19,088 bases of DNA from RGIG1828 sp045592485 (GTDB lineage Bacteria > Bacillota > Clostridia > UMGS1810): NCBI GenBank assembly GCA_045592485.1, contig JAZNUS010000011.1:1-19088 (forward strand), written 5' to 3'. The translations under genes were made by a program, and so were the position numbers. The notes beneath the pieces were generated by a model. It was given only the letters and a program-made list of their open reading frames with translations, ran no database searches and had not been told where the DNA came from. Of this stretch, positions 14,950-19,088 are shown piece by piece (position 1 is the stretch's first letter; each line of letters starts with the position of its first letter).

Positions 14950-15170
14950 CGCAAAACAAAAAAATCATATAGAAAATTTCTCTTTTTTAATATAAAAAAG
15001 TTAGCATTTAAATTATTTTGAGCATATTATTCCAGGTTCATTTCATAAGAATTTTTATTTTTCAATAATTGTATTATAAATCGTTATTTATGCAATGTTT
15101 GAGGCGAATTACAGTATGTCAGAATATAAGTGTAAAAAAATTACAATGAATTAGCTGACTAATAATACTA

Positions 15171-15199
15171 TTTACTTTTTTTGCCGTTTGTGATAAAAT
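15171..15199 (+). promoter_or_regulatory. Promoter of the YihY/BrkB-type gene
   Basis: TTTACT (15171-15176), a 17-base spacer and TAAAAT (15194-15199), with TG at 15191-15192 giving an extended -10. The last base of the -10 is also the first base of the palindromic element at 15199-15250, so transcription would start inside the palindrome. Confidence 0.6.
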
Positions 15200-15250
15200 A
15201 GCCTTAGCAACCAACACTAAAGGCGTCTTCAGTGTTGGTTGCTAAGGCTA
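15199..15250. repeat. TA-bounded palindromic mini-element (copy 3), perfect 20-bp arms
   Basis: The left arm TAGCCTTAGCAACCAACACT (15199-15218) and right arm (15231-15250) are perfect reverse complements around the 12-base centre AAAGGCGTCTTC. The left half of the centre matches the flank of the solitary end at 3691 and the right half matches that at 16430. The palindrome therefore looks like a left and a right element end joined head to head. TA at both borders is compatible with a TA target duplication, as made by IS630/mariner-type elements. It forms the 5' leader of the gene at 15284. Confidence 0.75.
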
Positions 15251-15283
15251 AACAAAACAATATGTTTTACGGTGGTGAACAGA

Positions 15284-16183
15284 GTGGAATCCAATAAAGA
15301 AACCTATTGCACCAAACAAAAAACTAATAGCTTCAAAACGGTTATCCGTTTTATGGCCATAAACTATTTTGAACACAATGTTGCTCAGAATGCCGCATCG
15401 CTGGCATATAATCTGTTGTTTGCTATTTTTCCTTTGCTCATATTTTTCTCGAACCTTCTTGGTATGCTTAACCTTAATGTTTATGCGGTGACAAACGCAA
15501 TCGGTCAGGTTATGCCAAAGGAGGTTGTGGGCATAATTGAAAACTATCTTGAATACATATCGGGCACCTCCAGTCAGATTTTTCTCTGGTTTGCACTGAT
15601 TTTTTCAATCTGGTTTCCCATGAGAGCCGCAAAAGGAATTATGAACAGTGTGCGTCAGGCCTATGGTCTTGGAAACCCATCCAACATTTACCTGTATGCA
15701 TTCCGTCAGCTCATCTACACCGTGATACTTCTTTTTGTTGTGGTGCTTACTCTTTTGCTTTCGGTTGTTGGGGAGAGATTTCTCACATATCTCAACTCGC
15801 TCATACCTGAAAAAAATCTTCGCATGTCAGAATATCTCCTGGGTGCGTGGCAATATCTTCGATTTATTCCGGCGGCACTTTTAATGTGTGTTGCAATTGG
15901 TGCATTGTATGCATTTTCCATGGATAAAAGAGAAAAAATCAAATCTGTTCTTCCCGGAATTTTGTTCGCACTTGTTTTATGGATGGTTGCAAGCATCGGA
16001 TTTTCGTTTTATGTGGAGAAGTTTGCAAGCTACACAATCATCTACGGCACTCTCGGTGCAATGATGGTTCTTATGATCTGGCTGTACCTTTCGGCAATTA
16101 TTCTGATTCTTGGTGCAGAGCTTAATGCGGCAGTAAAATTTGCTTCTTCTGTGCCCGGTGAAGATGAAAATATACATAATTAA
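15284..16183 (+). CDS. YihY/virulence factor BrkB family membrane protein
   Basis: A 299-residue inner-membrane protein with six hydrophobic segments. Family hallmarks are QNAASLAYNLLFAIFPLLIF (35-54), IWFPMRAAKGIMNSVRQAYG (109-128) and the C-terminal YGTLGAMMVLMIWLYLSAII (254-273) followed by LILGAELNA. The family was once called ribonuclease BN by error; its real function is unclear, and envelope or transport roles are proposed. I chose GTG 15284 because GGTGGTGA (15271-15278) sits at ribosome-binding distance. Upstream in-frame GTG and TTG codons lie in that site or in the palindromic repeat. It stands alone, with its promoter abutting that repeat. Its stop codon is followed within a few bases by a group II intron protein remnant, so its original downstream sequence has been replaced. 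Confidence 0.88.
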   Translation: MESNKETYCTKQKTNSFKTVIRFMAINYFEHNVAQNAASLAYNLLFAIFPLLIFFSNLLGMLNLNVYAVTNAIGQVMPKEVVGIIENYLEYISGTSSQIFLWFALIFSIWFPMRAAKGIMNSVRQAYGLGNPSNIYLYAFRQLIYTVILLFVVVLTLLLSVVGERFLTYLNSLIPEKNLRMSEYLLGAWQYLRFIPAALLMCVAIGALYAFSMDKREKIKSVLPGILFALVLWMVASIGFSFYVEKFASYTIIYGTLGAMMVLMIWLYLSAIILILGAELNAAVKFASSVPGEDENIHN

Positions 16184-16185
16184 AC

Positions 16186-16425
16186 AAATTGAAAAAACAA
16201 CTGTTGTACATTTGGAAACAGTGGAAATTACCAAGAACAAAGGTAAAGAACCTGATTAAGCTCGGGATGCCTGAATGGAAAGCGTAACGGAACGGAAACA
16301 CACGGAAAGGCTATTGGGCTATTGCAGGTAGTGGGATATTACACCACACCACAACAAATGAAAGACTTGTATGCCGTGGATATTATTACATATCCGAGGC
16401 ATACAAGTCTTTGCACTCAATATGA
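16186..16425 (+). pseudogene. C-terminal remnant of a group II intron-encoded reverse transcriptase/maturase
   Basis: Translating from TTG 16189 gives LKKQLLYIWKQWKLPRTK then VKNLIKLGMPEWKA, an in-frame TAA (16285-16287), RNGNTRKGYWAIAGSGILHH and TTNERLVCRGYYYISEAYKS, ending at TGA 16423-16425. This is the known C-terminal pattern of LtrA-type maturases: IWKQWKxPRTKxKNLIKLG, KA(Y/W)xxxNTRKGYW, ITNERL...GY..I...YxxLH. The stop falls exactly where an aromatic residue is usual, so a point mutation is likely. The palm/finger RT domains (YADD) are absent, so the piece is dead. A typical intron domain V is not seen after the stop; the sequence runs directly into the repeat end at 16430. Confidence 0.8.
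16361..16412. repeat. 52-base palindrome inside the intron-protein remnant
   Basis: AAAGACTTGTATGCC (16361-16375) is perfectly complementary to 16398-16412, and an inner pair GGATAT (16378-16383) / ATATCC (16390-16395) continues the stem around a 6-base loop. That makes 21 base pairs with one small internal loop. It could act as a terminator-like structure for the upstream gene, although no T-run follows beyond three bases. Confidence 0.7.
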
Positions 16426-16429
16426 TTGA

Positions 16430-16458
16430 ACCGTCTTCAGTGTTGGTTGCTAAGGCTA
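16430..16458 (+). repeat. Solitary end of TA-bounded inverted-repeat element (copy 4)
   Basis: ACCGTCTTC (16430-16438) is followed by the shared 20-base core (16439-16458) ending GGCTA. This is the right-end type; the element body would lie at lower coordinates. The intron-protein remnant is immediately inside it and the inverted left-type end is at 15199, so 15199-16458 has the outline of one unit. Confidence 0.65.
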
Positions 16459-16768
16459 TTGTGCAGATGGGAAGATGCATGTTGAATTTATTATTTAATT
16501 TATCTTACAAACTTCTTTATAATTGTTTTCAATGCAACAATGGCAAAACTGATTCCAACTGTTGCCTGAAGATAATAACCGAAAAAGCTGTCGAATGCAG
16601 TCCTGATTTTTTGCACACAAAAAGCCGCTGAAGTATGGAAACTTCGCGGCTTTTGTGGTATATGAAACTGCTTAAAGCAAAAAACTTTGATTATATTGCC
16701 GTGCAAAATTTTTTGAAATGCAAAGCTTTTCTTGTTCAAAATATCAAAGTTGTTGTGTAAAAAATGAA
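16459..16768. other. Non-coding stretch before the hydrolase-like gene
   Basis: No convincing gene. It holds the hairpin at 16620-16654 and a spaced inverted repeat, AACTTTGAT (16683-16691) / ATCAAAGTT (16743-16751), just upstream of the promoter at 16769. On the minus strand, 16500-16620 can be read as a peptide with a hydrophobic helix (YYLQATVGISFAIVALKTII) but no start codon with a binding site was found. It may be the tail of a lost membrane-protein gene. Confidence 0.4.
16620..16654. terminator. Orphan intrinsic-terminator-like hairpin
   Basis: AAAAGCCGC (16620-16628) pairs with GCGGCTTTT (16646-16654). After one bulged T, GAAGT (16630-16634) pairs with ACTTC (16641-16645) around a 6-base loop. 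T-rich tails follow in both directions (TTTT on plus, TTTTT on minus), so it could work either way. No intact gene reads directly into it; it may protect the downstream promoter from read-through from the 15284 gene. Confidence 0.7.
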
Positions 16769-16797
16769 AAGACAAACAAGGGCTTTTATGTTAATAT
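16769..16797 (+). promoter_or_regulatory. Promoter of the glycoside hydrolase-like gene
   Basis: AAGACA (16769-16774), a 17-base spacer and TAATAT (16792-16797), with TG at 16789-16790 giving an extended -10. It lies 60 bases before the ATG, and the AGGAGG site is at 16844-16849. The spaced inverted repeat ending at 16751 lies directly upstream and could be a regulator site. Confidence 0.5.
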
Positions 16798-16856
16798 GTA
16801 ATAATACAGCTATTGTATTAAGGTTCAAAATCCAATAACCTTCAGGAGGAAACAAA

Positions 16857-18944
16857 ATGAATAAGAAAGACCATATGATATGGATGCCCTTGATTGGCTT
16901 TGACAGAGACCAGAAAGACAAGGGAGTCGGCGAATACCTTGACAGCATCGGTTTTATTCCGTCTGTTATGTCGGCATTTATTTTTCATCCCGATATTATA
17001 AACCAGCACGAAAGCATGGATAAAGAATTTACTTTCCACATTGATTTTTGTCATTATTTCGGTGCGCCCAGAAATGAGTTTCGTGAGCGTCAGCCCTGGA
17101 CAAACTATGACCTCCGTGACCTTGGTCATCATCTTGCCGAAAAAGGCATTGAGGCATTTATCGGTGTTGACGGAGTTTACCTTGAAAATTCACGACACTA
17201 CGAATGGCAGTCAGACCATCTCGAGCTTCTTTCATATGGCGTAAACGGCAGAATGAAGCTCAATGTTCTGAAGCGTTTCAAAGACGGAACCTACTATGAA
17301 GATTTTTTTGTGGATAAAGTTGTCAGATGTCTTACCGATTATGGCTTTGCAGGACTTCATGTTTCCGATTGCTTCTGCCCTCCCGGCTATTCAATTTCAA
17401 ACGGTGATTTTTCTGCTGATATGCTCGATCAGTTCAAGTCTCATTCCGGTGTGACTTATCCCGATGAAATTGTTGCCCGCCTTGGCTTTGACGAACAGTC
17501 CGATATTGAAGCCCGAAAGAATTATATATGGGGTTCGCTTCGCCGTGAATGGATCGATTTTTATGTGTGGAGATGGAAAAAGTTCTGGACAAAGGTTTCA
17601 GATGCTCTCCATGCCGTCGGCAAAAAGATAATGATAAACAATGCCTGGTGTTCCGATCCTTTTGAAGCACTCTACCGCTATGGAATAGATTACCGTGTGT
17701 TCTATGAGTCAGGTGTGGATTATCTTCTTGCAGAAACAGTGCCCACAGCATCGGAGCTTCTTGACTGCAGGCCTTACATTTTCCAACAGTATATGTCTCA
17801 TGCGCAAATGATGAATGTGTTCAATCCTGACAGAAAGCTTCACAGCCTTCTTGGCGTAAGAGACTGTACCGAAGGCTGGGATGCCATTCATCACATTCCC
17901 ACACGGCTTGAAAAGGATATGTACTATCTTGCCAACATGTACACAATTCATAACGGCAAATATCAGAATTCCATTGACGGATATATGATAACTCTCGGTG
18001 ACGGCATTGTAAAATCGGAATGGGAATGGCTTAACGAGAGGGAAGAGCTCGCTTTTGGTTCAAAGCCGGCATATATTGCTGCCGCAACGGTTGTGTGGTC
18101 TGATCATGCTCACTATGCACTTCTTAATGAATACATAAACACCCGCCGACCTTCTGCTCACAAGCAATATTTCGAAGCACAAAGGTGCAATGCATCAACA
18201 GGTGCCGCTGTGAGAATAGAAGAGCTTGACTCTGTGAAAAGCACAATTTTTGTTCCGAATTTTGACCTTTTCTCATCAGACGAGCAACAAAAGGTTTTAA
18301 ATTATAACTGCGGAACGGTTATATGCACTGCTCCCCTTGGCTATTGCAAAGAAAACGGAATAGATGCAGATGCAGTGTTCGCCGATGAAAAAGGCGGCTA
18401 CAGACTTGAAGTGTTTATTTTCGGACTGGACAACATTGAAGTACACATTGAAAAGGTAAACGGCATATTGAAAGAAAGTGTTGCTCCTGCCAACGAGGCA
18501 GGAAATCCCAAGGATTGGTATGACCATCCGTTCTTCCTTTCACAGATGCCCTTTAACGAATGCTCGTCAGCATTCTATCAGGTGCTTGCTTATCTTATTA
18601 ACAACGGCAATGATGCCATTTTCAGCTGTGAAACAACTCTTCTTCCGGTTCTTCTTGAAAACGGCAAGTACAGAGTTTATGTAATCAATCACCTTAATAA
18701 CTACAAGAACTATGAGGTGCTTTGCAAAAAAGAAATATTGTCTGTGGAGTGCGGAGGCAAGTTCCCTGTTATTCCTCCAAGATTTGTTTATCCGCCAAAT
18801 CCCGATGAGACAAAATTTGACGGTGCGGCAGCGGAAAATATGAAAATCGGTATGAAATATGATGCTGTTCCCCTTGGCTTCCTTGCAAAGGTTCCGCCCC
18901 TTGGCTTGAGTGTGTTTGATGTTAGTCTCAAAGATTATAATTAG
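16857..18944 (+). CDS. Putative cytoplasmic glycoside hydrolase-like protein (TIM barrel, GATase-like and beta domains), family unrecognised
   Basis: A 695-residue protein without signal peptide or membrane segment. I do not recognise the family. Residues 1 to about 400 look like a (beta/alpha)8 barrel: MIWMPLIGFDRDQ (7-19), an early FHIDFCHYFGA (60-70), HLAEKGIEAFIGVDGVYLEN (92-111), FAGLHVSDCFCPPGYS (164-179) with Asp171, KKIMINNAWCSDP (256-268), and VDYLLAETVPTASE (287-300) with Glu293. Residues about 405-545 (STIFVPNFDLFSSDEQQKVL, then CGTVICTAPLG) resemble the GATase-like second domain of GH42-type enzymes. The C-terminus (about 600-695) is a beta domain (GKYRVYVINHLNNYKNYEVL). This order is common in retaining glycosidases that act on oligosaccharides inside the cell, but catalytic residues are only guessed. 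AGGAGG is seven bases before ATG. It is monocistronic, with an inverted repeat upstream of the promoter. Confidence 0.6.
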   Translation: MNKKDHMIWMPLIGFDRDQKDKGVGEYLDSIGFIPSVMSAFIFHPDIINQHESMDKEFTFHIDFCHYFGAPRNEFRERQPWTNYDLRDLGHHLAEKGIEAFIGVDGVYLENSRHYEWQSDHLELLSYGVNGRMKLNVLKRFKDGTYYEDFFVDKVVRCLTDYGFAGLHVSDCFCPPGYSISNGDFSADMLDQFKSHSGVTYPDEIVARLGFDEQSDIEARKNYIWGSLRREWIDFYVWRWKKFWTKVSDALHAVGKKIMINNAWCSDPFEALYRYGIDYRVFYESGVDYLLAETVPTASELLDCRPYIFQQYMSHAQMMNVFNPDRKLHSLLGVRDCTEGWDAIHHIPTRLEKDMYYLANMYTIHNGKYQNSIDGYMITLGDGIVKSEWEWLNEREELAFGSKPAYIAAATVVWSDHAHYALLNEYINTRRPSAHKQYFEAQRCNASTGAAVRIEELDSVKSTIFVPNFDLFSSDEQQKVLNYNCGTVICTAPLGYCKENGIDADAVFADEKGGYRLEVFIFGLDNIEVHIEKVNGILKESVAPANEAGNPKDWYDHPFFLSQMPFNECSSAFYQVLAYLINNGNDAIFSCETTLLPVLLENGKYRVYVINHLNNYKNYEVLCKKEILSVECGGKFPVIPPRFVYPPNPDETKFDGAAAENMKIGMKYDAVPLGFLAKVPPLGLSVFDVSLKDYN

Positions 18945-18983
18945 TGTTTCAAATTGGGGTTTGTCGCTCTGTTTAACACTAGG

Positions 18984-19088
18984 GCGAAAGGCTCCCCTGC
19001 CTAAGGGGAGCTGGCAGTGAGCGTAGCGAAACTGACTGAGGGGTTTTGCTGAAAGCATTGATATTTCTGCATTTCGTACCCCTCCGTC
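18984..19088. repeat. MITE-like intergenic repeat, 5' part (cut by window end)
   Basis: Begins GCGAAAG-GCTCCCCTGCCTAAGGGGAG (18984 to about 19010) and continues to the window end, where 65 bases match positions 1-65. The start is the inverse of the other copy's end (98-113), giving terminal inverted repeats of roughly 27 bases. It lies 39 bases after the hydrolase-like stop. A weak dyad TAGTGTT/AACACTA (18942-18981) between them might terminate that gene. Confidence 0.7.

Noticed and set aside
15239..15283. Earlier start codons (TTG 15239, GTG 15272 or 15275) for the YihY/BrkB-type gene
   Set aside because: TTG 15239 lies within the palindromic repeat arm, and the GTGs at 15272/15275 are themselves the GGTGGTGA ribosome binding site; the family N-terminus does not need the extra residues.
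3691..16458. Repeated 20-base cores as a CRISPR array
   Set aside because: The copies are kilobases apart, partly inverted, with no regular spacers and no cas genes.
16500..16775. A minus-strand 91-codon frame with a hydrophobic C-terminal helix
   Set aside because: The frame runs through the terminator-like hairpin at 16620-16654, no start with a binding site is found, and the upstream half has no protein-like composition. It might be a remnant, but not a supported gene.
18567..19058. A long minus-strand open frame over the end of the hydrolase-like gene and into the terminal repeat
   Set aside because: It is antisense to a well-supported gene, ends in repeat sequence, has no ribosome binding site and its composition (Cys/Ile/Phe rich) is typical of a shadow frame.

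Overview
The window looks like chromosomal DNA of a low-to-mid GC, Gram-positive anaerobe of the class Clostridia, probably a Ruminococcaceae/Oscillospirales-type gut bacterium. The basis is strong AGGAGG-type ribosome binding sites, TTGnnn/TATAAT promoters often with an extended -10 (TGnTATAAT), the codon usage, a Gram-positive style signal peptide, and many short palindromic intergenic repeats. The taxonomic guess is inference; there is no rRNA or other marker gene.

Layout. Positions 1-113 and 18984-19088 hold two partial copies, in the same orientation, of one MITE-like repeat. 245-3463 (minus) encodes a large secreted multidomain protein ending in a divergent polysaccharide-deacetylase (NodB-like) domain, with its own promoter and terminator. 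3464-4062 is a long non-coding stretch with a repeat end, a good promoter and a hairpin-rich insertion that duplicates the -10 element. 4063-5319 (plus) is a two-gene unit: a small membrane protein and exodeoxyribonuclease III. 

5525-13561 (plus) is the centre of interest: five tightly packed genes, with gaps of 15, 12, -29 and 2 bases. In order they are a LuxE-type acyl-protein synthetase, a fusion of a LuxC-type acyl reductase with a second adenylate-forming (ANL) domain, a MATE exporter with a degenerate ATPase-like tail, a HATPase-GNAT fusion, and a third ANL enzyme of the PaaK/coenzyme F390 synthetase type. There is no luciferase (luxAB) and no LuxD. I infer a system that activates one or more carboxylic acids, reduces at least one to an aldehyde, modifies the product and exports it. 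The product is unknown.

13652-14890 (minus) is a Gfo/Idh/MocA oxidoreductase convergent with the operon across a shared hairpin. 15284-16183 (plus) is a YihY/BrkB-type membrane protein. It is followed directly by the C-terminal remnant of a group II intron reverse transcriptase/maturase and is bracketed by ends of a TA-bounded inverted-repeat element that recurs four times in the window. 16857-18944 (plus) is a cytoplasmic protein with a glycoside-hydrolase-like architecture of unrecognised family. No rRNA, tRNA, CRISPR array or intact transposase gene was seen.
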